Positions 1 to 5,913 of a stretch of DNA of 11,997 bases are shown here, piece after piece. Within the stretch, counting starts at the first letter, position 1. Each line of letters starts with the position of its first letter. Below the pieces are notes generated by a model, which was given only the letters and a program-made list of their open reading frames with translations, did no database searches and was not told the DNA's origin. The stretch covers positions 1 through 11,997 of the forward strand of contig JAUWTE010000043.1 of assembly GCA_030609765.1 (NCBI GenBank). Reading direction: 5' to 3'. The DNA comes from Acidobacteriota bacterium. Lineage in GTDB: Bacteria; Acidobacteriota; UBA890. Position numbers and translations under genes: made by a program.

Positions 1-94
1 GGCTGGCCCCTCCTGTTGTTGCAACCTCGACGTTGCATGTGGCTCTGCCGGGCCCCTCGTGGGTCCGATAACCCACGCTATACCGGGGCCAGCC
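1..94. repeat. Nested inverted-repeat element (possible structured RNA)
   Basis: A perfect 10-base inverted repeat (GGCTGGCCCC at 1-10, GGGGCCAGCC at 85-94) encloses at least two further perfect hairpins: TGCAAC/GTTGCA (20-25/32-37, 6-base loop) and CGTGGGT/ACCCACG (58-64/71-77, 6-base loop). A weak GGC/GCC hairpin lies at 41-49. The whole could fold as a multi-arm junction closed by a long GC stem. It is not a tRNA: there is no TTCGA loop, and the arm spacing is wrong. It also lacks the conserved core of small SRP RNA. It could be a small RNA, a REP-like palindromic element, or the end of an element that starts before the window. The strand cannot be told. Confidence 0.45.
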
Positions 95-122
95 CCTTCA
101 TGATTTCTAGAATCAGATCGAC

Positions 123-464
123 ATGACCAATCATAGCGACATAGACGAGCACGTAATGACCATCGAGTTGTCTGGCCGGGCAATCAGCTACAGGCTCTGT
201 CGAGTGCTTCCCGACACCGCACTGGTGCTCCGAGACGTGATGAAGGAGGCCGAGCGACTGTGGAGGAAGAACCTCGGGGAGCAGGTGTATTCGGAGCTCC
301 GAGGTACCACTGAGGGTGACGGGTTTTTCACTGCCGAGGTGCGCCTCGAGACGGTGCCGCCGAATCGCGAGGTCCTTGCCGTACGGCTTCCTTTCCCCCC
401 CGACTTCTCCCGACTGATCAAGCCCCAGGTCGTCGACTACGTCGAGGAAGCGGACGCCCTATGA
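123..464 (+). CDS. Hypothetical protein, 113 aa
   Basis: I do not recognise the family. The frame looks genuinely coding: third positions are mostly G/C, as in the neighbouring genes, and composition is that of a soluble protein. There is no signal peptide, membrane segment or clear motif. The middle is rich in charged residues, with a probable helix around residues 35-55 (DVMKEAERLWRKN) followed by strand-like segments that end in a Pro-rich stretch. The ATG at 123 has no clear Shine-Dalgarno; the ATG at 156 (Met12) is a possible alternative and is equally weak. It sits alone between the inverted-repeat element and the HARE-HTH gene, 190 bases before the latter, so the two may or may not be co-transcribed. 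Confidence 0.6.
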   Translation: MTNHSDIDEHVMTIELSGRAISYRLCRVLPDTALVLRDVMKEAERLWRKNLGEQVYSELRGTTEGDGFFTAEVRLETVPPNREVLAVRLPFPPDFSRLIKPQVVDYVEEADAL

Positions 465-467
465 ATC

Positions 468-497
468 TTGACAACGCTCCTGGGACCCTTCTATTGT
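468..497 (+). promoter_or_regulatory. Candidate sigma-70-type promoter
   Basis: A perfect -35 hexamer TTGACA (468-473) is followed after 18 bases by TATTGT (492-497), a 4-of-6 match to the -10 box. It starts just after the stop of the 113-aa gene and would give the HARE-HTH gene a leader of about 150 bases. The match is by eye only, and the spacer is one base longer than ideal. Confidence 0.35.
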
Positions 498-620
498 TTC
501 TCCGGAATCGCTTCGAGATTCTTTTTCGAAAGTCCCCATAAATTCCAATCCACGCGCCCCGGGATTCCCGTGAGGGGAAAGACCCGCGAGCGCTAGATGA
601 CACCTTCAAACACGCTTCTT

Positions 621-636
621 TGAGCCTCGCGGCTCA
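621..636. repeat. Short hairpin in the leader of the HARE-HTH gene
   Basis: TGAGCC (621-626) and GGCTCA (631-636) are perfectly complementary around a TCGC loop, 18 bases before the ATG at 655. It may be an operator half-site pair or a translational hairpin. No ribosome-binding site is obvious between it and the start. Confidence 0.3.
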
Positions 637-654
637 TCCGGAATTCGAGATCAG

Positions 655-1626
655 ATGACTGCACTGGAGCTTCACGGTAGGCATCCCCATCTGGAGATGG
701 CACCCATTCTTCGAGTCATTAAGTACATCGGACTCGAAAGCAACGCGCTCAGTGAGAACGACGTTGAGCGCATCCTGAAGCTGTATCCGTCCTTCGAGCG
801 AGACCCTGAGCTTGTTGTCGGGAAGGAACAGGTGTGCCGGGAAGTAGAGATCGAGGTGGAGACCCTCGAGGAGATTCTGCGTGACCACCGCGGGCAGATC
901 CCCTACCTGGGTAGCCCGAGTCACCCCATGGTGCCGAGGGTCGCGCTGCGGATGATCCGTGCGGTTGCCAACGGCGAAGATCCATTGGAAGAGAGTGACA
1001 AGCAGCTATTCACCCTGACGGAGATGGCCGCCAAGACAGGCATCAGCCTTGCCAGTCTTTCGAAGTACGTGAAGGAGCAGCCCGACAGGATTCCCAGCGA
1101 GATGGTCGGCAAGATGCGCAGGTTCCCGGCCGATGCCGTTCCTGTCTTCAAGAAGATCAAGGTCGAGAACCTCGGCCGCCGAGGTGGCGAGCAGCGGCGT
1201 GCGCTGCAGCAACGGGCTGCCGTCAGTCGCAGGTACGCAAGGAAGCTCTCCGACCTGGAGGACGAGCTGGAAAGCGCGGTAACAACCTCGAAGGAATTGG
1301 CGAAGACGCTCAACCGACTGTCCAAGCAGGTGCGCCGAGCCCGCATGTCGGCCGACTCGGCATCTCAGATAGAGCCGTCGCAGGGTGAGGGGTCCGGGCG
1401 TGGAAGACGCTCGGGCGGCCGCAGGCCCGATACCATCGTCGCCTCCTGCAAGCGTGTCTTGACCGAAGCAGATGGTCCGATGCGGGTCGCCGACATCACC
1501 GATCGGGTGATAGAGATGGGCGCCGAGATCAGGGCCAAGAATCCGAACGTCACAGTTTCGTCGATTCTCTCCTCGTACGACGATTTCACTCGAGTTCGGC
1601 GCGGCTACTATCGACTTGCCACCTGA
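655..1626 (+). CDS. HARE-HTH domain DNA-binding protein with MerR-like HTH
   Basis: A 323-residue cytoplasmic protein, probably a transcription or chromatin-type regulator. Residues about 258-321 resemble the HARE-HTH (HB1/ASXL) winged helix: a helix around CKRVLTEADGPMRVADITDRV, then the NVTVSSILSSYDDF helix and the terminal RVRRGYYRL hairpin. Residues about 118-168 look like a MerR/excisionase-type HTH (LFTLTEMAAKTGISLASLSK, then a RRFPADAV wing). Residues about 185-230 are a charged probable coiled coil, and 240-257 a Gly/Arg-rich flexible linker. The N-terminal 110 residues are unassigned. HARE-HTH has been linked, by genome analysis, to reading modified DNA and to restriction systems; no methylase or nuclease gene is nearby here. 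The ATG at 655 has a weak ribosome-binding site; Met15 (697), preceded by CTGGAG, is an alternative. Confidence 0.75.
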   Translation: MTALELHGRHPHLEMAPILRVIKYIGLESNALSENDVERILKLYPSFERDPELVVGKEQVCREVEIEVETLEEILRDHRGQIPYLGSPSHPMVPRVALRMIRAVANGEDPLEESDKQLFTLTEMAAKTGISLASLSKYVKEQPDRIPSEMVGKMRRFPADAVPVFKKIKVENLGRRGGEQRRALQQRAAVSRRYARKLSDLEDELESAVTTSKELAKTLNRLSKQVRRARMSADSASQIEPSQGEGSGRGRRSGGRRPDTIVASCKRVLTEADGPMRVADITDRVIEMGAEIRAKNPNVTVSSILSSYDDFTRVRRGYYRLAT

Positions 1627-1662
1627 AGTCTTGTCCCCTGACCCGGAGGATGCAGGGACTTC
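1624..1662 (+). terminator. Possible terminator hairpin after the HARE-HTH gene
   Basis: TGAAGT (1624-1629) pairs with ACTTCA (1657-1662), and CCCTG (1636-1640) pairs with CAGGG (1652-1656), leaving a bulge on the left arm. The structure begins at the stop codon. No T-run follows, so it may only be a transcript-end stabiliser. Confidence 0.3.
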
Positions 1663-1667
1663 AGTAG

Positions 1668-1703
1668 CCACCATTGTCGAACTGCTGTATGCCTGAATGG
1701 TGG
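1668..1703. repeat. 8-base inverted repeat in the leader of the ECF sigma gene
   Basis: CCACCATT (1668-1675) and AATGGTGG (1696-1703) are perfect inverted repeats separated by 20 bases. They lie in the 279-base gap between the HARE-HTH stop and the sigma-factor start, which otherwise shows no gene and no promoter I can defend. The repeat could be an operator or a loose hairpin. Confidence 0.3.
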
Positions 1704-1905
1704 AATTTGCTACCTTTGAATCTGAGTCAGCCGCTGAAATCACGTCGGCAGGCTGCTCAGGGTTGGGGACCGTTGTGTTTGAGTGGGCAGGCATTTTTGT
1801 CTCCCATTACCTACCTGGTCACAGCTATCATTCCCTGGGGGGAGGCGACAGCCAATGACGTCTCCCCGATGATCGATGCAGGGCAGCGGTCCCGGAGAGC
1901 GCCAG

Positions 1906-2475
1906 GTGGCACGAAATTCGAGAGCAGAGTACAAACTGAGCCGAGCCGAGCTGGTCGCCGCAGCAGTTGAGCAGAACCGCGAGATCTGGGTGCGCCTCGG
2001 GATGCGGATTACCGGGAACCGGCACGACGCCGAGGATGCAGTCCAGGAAGCTGTGTCTCGCGTACTTGCTGGGGTCGGAGACCTCCCCGATGTCGAGTCT
2101 GCCGGGCGCTACCTGACCCGTAGTGTCAACCACTGCGCCATCGACAGGGTGCGAGCGCGCTCCCGTCTCACGAGCTTTGCTGAGCCCGGCGAGCCCGGAC
2201 CACGTCTCGGGAGCGTCGCCGCCGACCAGGAGGAACGCCTGGTTTTGCGTGAGGAGGAGACGGCCGAGGCGGCACAGGTAGGTGAGATGCTGCGGCGCCT
2301 GAAAGAGCTTCCTGAGGCCCAGCGTGAGGCGGTTGAGCTACTGGTTCTCCGAGAACCTCCGCTGAAGTTGCGAGAAGCCTCTGATCTCACCGGGGCGCCT
2401 ATTTCCACTCTTCACAGCCGATTGCAGTCGGCCCTCGGAAATCTGCGAGAGATGCTGTCGGAAAATGTCCACTAG
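1906..2475 (+). CDS. ECF-type RNA polymerase sigma factor
   Basis: A 189-residue group IV (ECF) sigma factor that would redirect RNA polymerase when released by its anti-sigma partner. Region 2 spans residues about 20-84 and includes the DAEDAVQEAVSRVLAG core-binding helix and an AIDRVRAR segment. Region 4 spans about 130-185, with LPEAQREAVELLVLRE and the recognition HTH (LTGAPISTLHSRLQSAL). There is no region 1 or 3, as expected for ECF factors. The open frame reaches back to an ATG at 1876, but the GTG at 1906 is preferred because GGAG (1894-1897) lies 8 bases before it and the ATG has no ribosome-binding site. The membrane anti-sigma gene follows 65 bases downstream, so the two are almost surely an operon. 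The promoter target is unknown; no convincing ECF promoter pair was seen in front of it. Confidence 0.85.
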   Translation: MARNSRAEYKLSRAELVAAAVEQNREIWVRLGMRITGNRHDAEDAVQEAVSRVLAGVGDLPDVESAGRYLTRSVNHCAIDRVRARSRLTSFAEPGEPGPRLGSVAADQEERLVLREEETAEAAQVGEMLRRLKELPEAQREAVELLVLREPPLKLREASDLTGAPISTLHSRLQSALGNLREMLSENVH

Positions 2476-2510
2476 GCCCGTTAATTGATCGGTTATGGAG
2501 CACACGAAGC

Positions 2511-2523
2511 GCGCCAGAGGCGC
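2511..2523 (+). other. Small hairpin between sigma and anti-sigma genes
   Basis: GCGCC (2511-2515) and GGCGC (2519-2523) pair around an AGA loop, 17 bases before the anti-sigma ATG. The anti-sigma start lacks a good Shine-Dalgarno, so this hairpin might tune its translation relative to the sigma factor. It is too short to act as a terminator. Confidence 0.25.
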
Positions 2524-2540
2524 AAGAACCCACAAATCTC

Positions 2541-3386
2541 ATGCATCTGAGCACTGAGGACCTACTCGACCTGATTCACGGGGATACGCAAGTCGAGGAT
2601 CTCGACGAGCAGCTCAACCACATGGATCGCTGTCGGGAGTGCGCTGACGCCTATGCGGTGCTGGTCACCCTACAGGCTCATCGTGAGGATGCGTTGGAAG
2701 CCCTGCGTGAGGCGGAAGCCGACCCCACGCCGAACACCATTCCCTTCCCGACGCAAGCGCCACGAGCCAACCGCGGGTGGGCAAGCAAGCATCTGCGCTT
2801 GGCCGCGACCATCGCGGTCGCAGCATTGCTGGCAGTCATCATCTGGACCTCGCCGATTCTGCAGCGCGGTGAGCTGGTGCCTGCCTCCGATCTGCAGGCT
2901 GAGCTGGTGGATCTCACCACCGATCAATTCGTCGATACCATCGGCCGGCCATCTTCTGATGCCGTGCGTCGTGCTGGAGAGGAGCAGTTGCTGGAGGGGG
3001 CGAGGCAAGCCTTGCTCGCCGATCAGCCCGAGCATGTATTGGAGCTCCTTTCCACGGTACCCCCGGCACAGTCCGACGCCGACTACTTCCGTTTCTACAT
3101 GGGCGTCGCTCACTACCTGGCTGGGCAGCCCGAAGATGCGGTAACCGTCCTGGAGTCCTTGGGCGACGGCAGCGACAGCGCCATCCTGCGACAGGCTTGC
3201 TGGTACCGCGCGAACGCTCTTCTGCGGCTCGGGCGCACTGACGAGTCCCTCCAGATCCTGGACGAGCTCGCGGCGCCACGACTGGGACTGGGCGCTGAGA
3301 ATTTTCTCTTCGTCTTTGGCTCGGAGGCTGAGGCCCTGGCATCCGAGGTTCGCGAACTGCTCGCGAGCACGGACGCGCCACGCTAG
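2541..3386 (+). CDS. Membrane anti-sigma factor, zinc finger plus TPR-like domain
   Basis: A 281-residue single-pass membrane protein, the probable anti-sigma partner of the ECF factor just upstream. The cytoplasmic N-terminus carries the HxxxCxxC zinc-binding motif (His27, Cys31, Cys34) of ZAS/RsrA-type anti-sigma domains. Residues about 86-104 form one transmembrane helix (LRLAATIAVAALLAVIIW). The C-terminal part, outside the cytoplasm, has TPR-like helical pairs at about 145-265 (for example YFRFYMGVAHYLAGQPEDAV and ACWYRANALLRLGRTDESL), suggesting that a protein or peptide ligand is sensed. The ATG at 2541 has no strong ribosome-binding site but is the first in-frame start that leaves the zinc finger intact. 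A strong terminator lies immediately downstream, separating it from the sigma-54 operon. Confidence 0.82.
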   Translation: MHLSTEDLLDLIHGDTQVEDLDEQLNHMDRCRECADAYAVLVTLQAHREDALEALREAEADPTPNTIPFPTQAPRANRGWASKHLRLAATIAVAALLAVIIWTSPILQRGELVPASDLQAELVDLTTDQFVDTIGRPSSDAVRRAGEEQLLEGARQALLADQPEHVLELLSTVPPAQSDADYFRFYMGVAHYLAGQPEDAVTVLESLGDGSDSAILRQACWYRANALLRLGRTDESLQILDELAAPRLGLGAENFLFVFGSEAEALASEVRELLASTDAPR

Positions 3387-3402
3387 TACCGACACGAACT
3401 CG

Positions 3403-3438
3403 ACGGGTGCCGATATGTCGGCACCCGTGTCTTCTTTT
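3403..3438 (+). terminator. Intrinsic terminator of the sigma/anti-sigma unit
   Basis: A perfect 11-base-pair stem (ACGGGTGCCGA, 3403-3413; TCGGCACCCGT, 3418-3428) with a TATG tetraloop is followed by a T-rich run (TCTTCTTTT, 3430-3438). It lies 17 bases after the anti-sigma stop and insulates that unit from the propeller operon. Confidence 0.85.
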
Positions 3439-3450
3439 ATCCGCCGACAC

Positions 3451-3487
3451 TGACGATTCCCCGTCACCTCGCGACTGCTCCAGGCAG
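3451..3487. promoter_or_regulatory. Candidate enhancer (UAS) dyads for a sigma-54 activator
   Basis: Two short dyads lie in the 103 bases between the terminator and the sigma-54 promoter: TGACG-N6-CGTCA (3451-3466) and CTGC-N5-GCAG (3475-3487). Their centres fall about 109 and 87 bases before the predicted transcription start and about 22 bases apart, near two helical turns. This is the usual place for activator dimers with a Fis-type HTH. The two dyads differ in sequence, so this is a suggestion only. Confidence 0.3.
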
Positions 3488-3541
3488 CATCATTCGCCGT
3501 AAGGCCCCGTAGATAGGCCATTTCGCGCGTATCCTCGTGTT

Positions 3542-3557
3542 TGGCACGCGGATTGCT
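3542..3557 (+). promoter_or_regulatory. Sigma-54 (-24/-12) promoter
   Basis: TGGCACG (3542-3548), four bases, then TTGCT (3553-3557) is an exact match to the sigma-54 consensus TGGCACG-N4-TTGCW, with GG and GC dinucleotides in the required GG-N10-GC register. Transcription should start near 3568, giving a leader of about 28 bases before the ATG at 3596. Such promoters are silent without an AAA+ activator; a gene for one lies at 5914-7410. It is the only consensus-quality -24/-12 site I found in an intergenic region of the window. Confidence 0.88.
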
Positions 3558-3595
3558 CTTTGGTTTGGCGACAACCTCTAACCAAGGAGCATGAA

Positions 3596-4648
3596 ATGTC
3601 GCGAATTGTCCGTCCCTTCGTTTCCCCGATAGGCCGGGTCTCTATTCTCGGTGCAGCCACCATCTGGTTGGTGGCGATCATGGGTCTTTCGCCATCAGCG
3701 CCGGAGTCTGCCGGGGCGACGACCCCCTTCGGCAGCCCCATCGAATTGGTTTTGCACGTTGAACAACTGGATGGTCTCGAGGATCCCCTTTACGGGGCGA
3801 AGATCCTGACCGCGACCAGCAGCGGCGATCTGTACGTTTCCGACACGGGCAACAACCGTGTCCTGCAGCTGCGCCTGGCCGCGAACCGCGGCAGTGTGGA
3901 CGTCGTTCAGGTATTCGGATCCGCGGGCGAGGGACCCGGCGAGCTCAGGCAGCCCTCCGGCGTTGCGATCGACGCCAACGGCAATCTGTTTGTGGCCGAC
4001 GACGGCCTGGGGCGGATCACCAAGTACGCACCGGATGGGACCTACCTGGCTTCAGCGCCGCACCGCAGCGTGTCGAGCATTGTTGCCACCTCGACGGGTG
4101 AGGTACTGGTCTGGCCCGGCGAGGGCGAGGCTCTGCTCACACGTTACTCGGGGGATCTCACCAACGCTGAGCCGGTTCTCAGGAAGCCCGACGCCGGCTA
4201 CAAGGCTTGGGTAAACAGTCTTTTCGTTCTCGATTCGGAGGACAACTTGTATTGGCTCGACAATCGGAAGCTCGTTGTCAGGGTGTTCGACAGGGAGCTC
4301 AACCAGATTGCCGAGTGGCCTATTGATCCGCCGGGGCTCCGCGAGGATGCCGAGAAGCGCTTAGAGGAGGCTCGCAAAGTCATGCCACAGGCAAACCTGG
4401 ACCCGATCTTGCACATGGACCTGAGCGCCTCCGGCGATCGGATCCTTCTGACATACGTGATGCACAAGATCAACTCTCGCGTTGTCTATCTCTACACGCT
4501 GGATGGCGCGCTCGAGCAGCAATGGGTGGCGGAGGGGCATGTCTTCGGGGCCACGATGGACTCCGACGGCATTCTGATCGCCGCCGATGGGGATAGCTTG
4601 AATTTTTCAGTGGGGACTCAGACTACCGCATCCAACAACGCCCCATGA
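3596..4648 (+). CDS. Secreted NHL / 6-bladed beta-propeller protein
   Basis: A 350-residue exported protein, first gene of the sigma-54 operon. Residues about 15-40 look like a Sec signal (hydrophobic ILGAATIWLVAIMGL, possible cleavage after AGA at 41); no lipobox Cys is present, and the protein contains no cysteine at all. The mature part shows NHL-type blades: GDLYVSDTGNNRVLQL (77-92) and GPGELRQPSGVAIDANGNLF (113-132) followed by VADDGLGRITKY, with weaker repeats to the C-terminus, compatible with a 6-bladed propeller. Such folds usually bind proteins or peptides rather than catalyse. The start is the ATG at 3596, with AAGGAG at 3584-3589; the longer frame from 3560 begins before the predicted transcription start and can be excluded if the sigma-54 promoter is right. 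Partner and ligand are unknown; the peptide encoded next is the obvious candidate. Confidence 0.82.
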   Translation: MSRIVRPFVSPIGRVSILGAATIWLVAIMGLSPSAPESAGATTPFGSPIELVLHVEQLDGLEDPLYGAKILTATSSGDLYVSDTGNNRVLQLRLAANRGSVDVVQVFGSAGEGPGELRQPSGVAIDANGNLFVADDGLGRITKYAPDGTYLASAPHRSVSSIVATSTGEVLVWPGEGEALLTRYSGDLTNAEPVLRKPDAGYKAWVNSLFVLDSEDNLYWLDNRKLVVRVFDRELNQIAEWPIDPPGLREDAEKRLEEARKVMPQANLDPILHMDLSASGDRILLTYVMHKINSRVVYLYTLDGALEQQWVAEGHVFGATMDSDGILIAADGDSLNFSVGTQTTASNNAP

Positions 4649-4779
4649 GTGCAACGACATCGACTCTGGGCAACAGGAGGAGCCCCGCCGTTCCTTGACC
4701 TAGATCTTGATTGGCCAGCGCGGAGGAAAGCTGGCGAGTAGCAGGGAAACAAGGATCAATCCTGAAACAGGAGGAAGCC

Positions 4780-5046
4780 GTGAACACCCGAAAAAGGTAC
4801 TTCGAAATCGCGACAGTGGTTTGGGCCATAGCCCTGGTCGTGCTCGCTACCATACACCTGACAGCGGCGCCGGCCTACGCCGATCGCAGAGGTGGAAGTA
4901 GCGACGGCTGGGTCGATTGTGGTGACTCGTGCGCCGTCTTCTGCGGCATCATGGGTGAAGGCTGCGAGCGGATGTGGGAGTGGTGGGGCTGTGGTTGCAC
5001 AGTGTGGTGCAGTGACGGTTTGTCAGCAGACGTGCTCTGCTACTGA
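4780..5046 (+). CDS. Precursor of a secreted 8-cysteine, Trp-rich peptide
   Basis: I recognise no family. The 88-residue precursor has a classical Sec signal: basic NTRKR, a hydrophobic core about 11-29, and an AYA|D cleavage site after residue 34. The predicted mature peptide is 54 residues with eight cysteines (47, 51, 55, 62, 71, 73, 77, 87; spacing C-x3-C-x3-C-x6-C-x8-C-x-C-x3-C-x9-C) and five tryptophans (44, 66, 68, 69, 76). Four disulfides or a metal site are possible. The GTG at 4780 is chosen because AGGAGG (4769-4774) sits 5 bases before it and the signal peptide then begins correctly; a TTG at 4711 would add 23 residues ahead of the signal. It lies between the propeller and thioredoxin-like genes, suggesting a secreted product that is oxidatively folded. 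Bacteriocin, signal, adhesin and metal-binding roles all remain open. Confidence 0.75.
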   Translation: MNTRKRYFEIATVVWAIALVVLATIHLTAAPAYADRRGGSSDGWVDCGDSCAVFCGIMGEGCERMWEWWGCGCTVWCSDGLSADVLCY

Positions 5047-5069
5047 GATACCCTAGCTCGGCAGACTGA

Positions 5070-5122
5070 GGCGCGCGCGGGCCGATGGGTTTTCCCCCTT
5101 GCATCCATCGGCCCGTCGCGCC
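5070..5122 (+). terminator. Very stable intercistronic hairpin (attenuator or mRNA stabiliser)
   Basis: CGGGCCGATGG (5078-5088) pairs perfectly with CCATCGGCCCG (5105-5115) around a 16-base loop; after a small internal loop GGCGCG (5070-5075) pairs with CGCGCC (5117-5122), giving 17 base pairs. Only a short ATCTTT follows, so read-through is likely. Its place just after the peptide stop fits partial termination or 3' protection, letting the peptide be made in excess of the downstream thioredoxin-like protein. Confidence 0.65.
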
Positions 5123-5149
5123 ATCTTTGTGCGCACCGAAGACACCCCG

Positions 5150-5824
5150 ATGCCAGATGAGCAGGAGAGCACGGTGCGTGTAGGCGATCCAGACAACGGG
5201 CAAGAGAAGCAGGCAGACGGTACCAGGTTCGAGCGCATCATCGGCGCGGTGCTTCTTCTCTGCCTTGTTATCCTGGCGATTCAATTCAGTTTCTGGGGTT
5301 ATCGCCGCTTCGGCCCGCCACCTTCAGCTCCAGAACTGAGTCAACGCGAGCTCGCTGTCGGGGTTCAGATCCCGACGATAGAATCCGTTGACTTTGACGG
5401 AGTCCCCGTCGAGCTACGGCCGGCTGAGCCCGGCACTCCCGCTACGGTCCTTCTGATCCTCACCACCACTTGCCCCTTCTGCAGAATCAACGTGCCGATC
5501 TGGAATACGATCCGCCGATCGCTTGGTGACCAGGTGCGTTTCGTTGCTTTGTCTCTCGATGATCGCGAAAGAACGCAGCGTTTCGCAGAAACCTCACGGG
5601 CGGAGTTTCCCATACTCGTCGTGGAAGACGTTCGTTCGTTCGTCGCGGACCTGGGCCTGCACGCTGTCCCACAGACCCTCGCCCTCGATGCCGAGGGAGT
5701 GATTTGGCGAGTCTGGGGGGGTGGCCTGAACGAGGACCACGTTGCGAGCATTCTCCTGTCAATGGAGGAGCTTGTGCCCGGCCTGCGGCCCATACTCCCG
5801 GACGAAGGCGACACCCGGCACTGA
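5150..5824 (+). CDS. Membrane-anchored TlpA/thioredoxin-like oxidoreductase
   Basis: A 224-residue protein with a short charged cytoplasmic N-terminus, one transmembrane anchor (about 29-48, IIGAVLLLCLVILAIQFSFW) and an extracytoplasmic thioredoxin fold. The active site is TTTCPFCRINVP (Cys108, Cys111), a CxxC placed after the LLIL strand as in TlpA/ResA proteins. The cis-proline is Pro174 (HAVPQTLALD), followed by the usual EGVIWRVWGG strand and turn. Thioredoxins of this group reduce or exchange disulfides in exported proteins; direction cannot be told from sequence. The nearest disulfide substrate is the 8-Cys peptide encoded 103 bases upstream. The ATG at 5150 is preferred: the longer frame from TTG 5099 would run through the strong hairpin and has no better ribosome-binding site, though that of 5150 is also weak. 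The gene is convergent with the activator gene, 89 bases apart. Confidence 0.85.
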   Translation: MPDEQESTVRVGDPDNGQEKQADGTRFERIIGAVLLLCLVILAIQFSFWGYRRFGPPPSAPELSQRELAVGVQIPTIESVDFDGVPVELRPAEPGTPATVLLILTTTCPFCRINVPIWNTIRRSLGDQVRFVALSLDDRERTQRFAETSRAEFPILVVEDVRSFVADLGLHAVPQTLALDAEGVIWRVWGGGLNEDHVASILLSMEELVPGLRPILPDEGDTRH

Positions 5825-5913
5825 CGGTAGCTGATCCGGCAGTCCGAGCCAGAGCCACGAAGCAAATACATGCCTCTCCGCGCCCGCAGCAGAAGCGTGG
5901 TGAGGAGTGCCGG

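Noticed and set aside
1..94. tRNA, small SRP RNA or integron attC identity for the inverted-repeat element
   Set aside because: No TTCGA T-loop or anticodon geometry, no GGAA/SRP core, and no RYYYAAC/GTTRRRY ends.
1006..1794. 262-codon minus-strand frame over the HARE-HTH gene
   Set aside because: Antisense shadow caused by high GC; the plus frame encodes recognisable domains.
1907..1922. TGGCACG at the start of the ECF sigma gene, like a sigma-54 -24 box
   Set aside because: The -12 part lacks TTGC and the GG-N10-GC register fails (GA instead of GC); it also lies inside the coding region.
2670..3521. 283-codon minus-strand frame over the anti-sigma gene
   Set aside because: Antisense shadow; it runs through the terminator, and the plus strand has the zinc finger, membrane helix and TPR-like repeats.
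4707..4901. 64-codon frame overlapping the peptide gene
   Set aside because: Shadow of the Cys-rich peptide frame, without a ribosome-binding site or protein-like composition.
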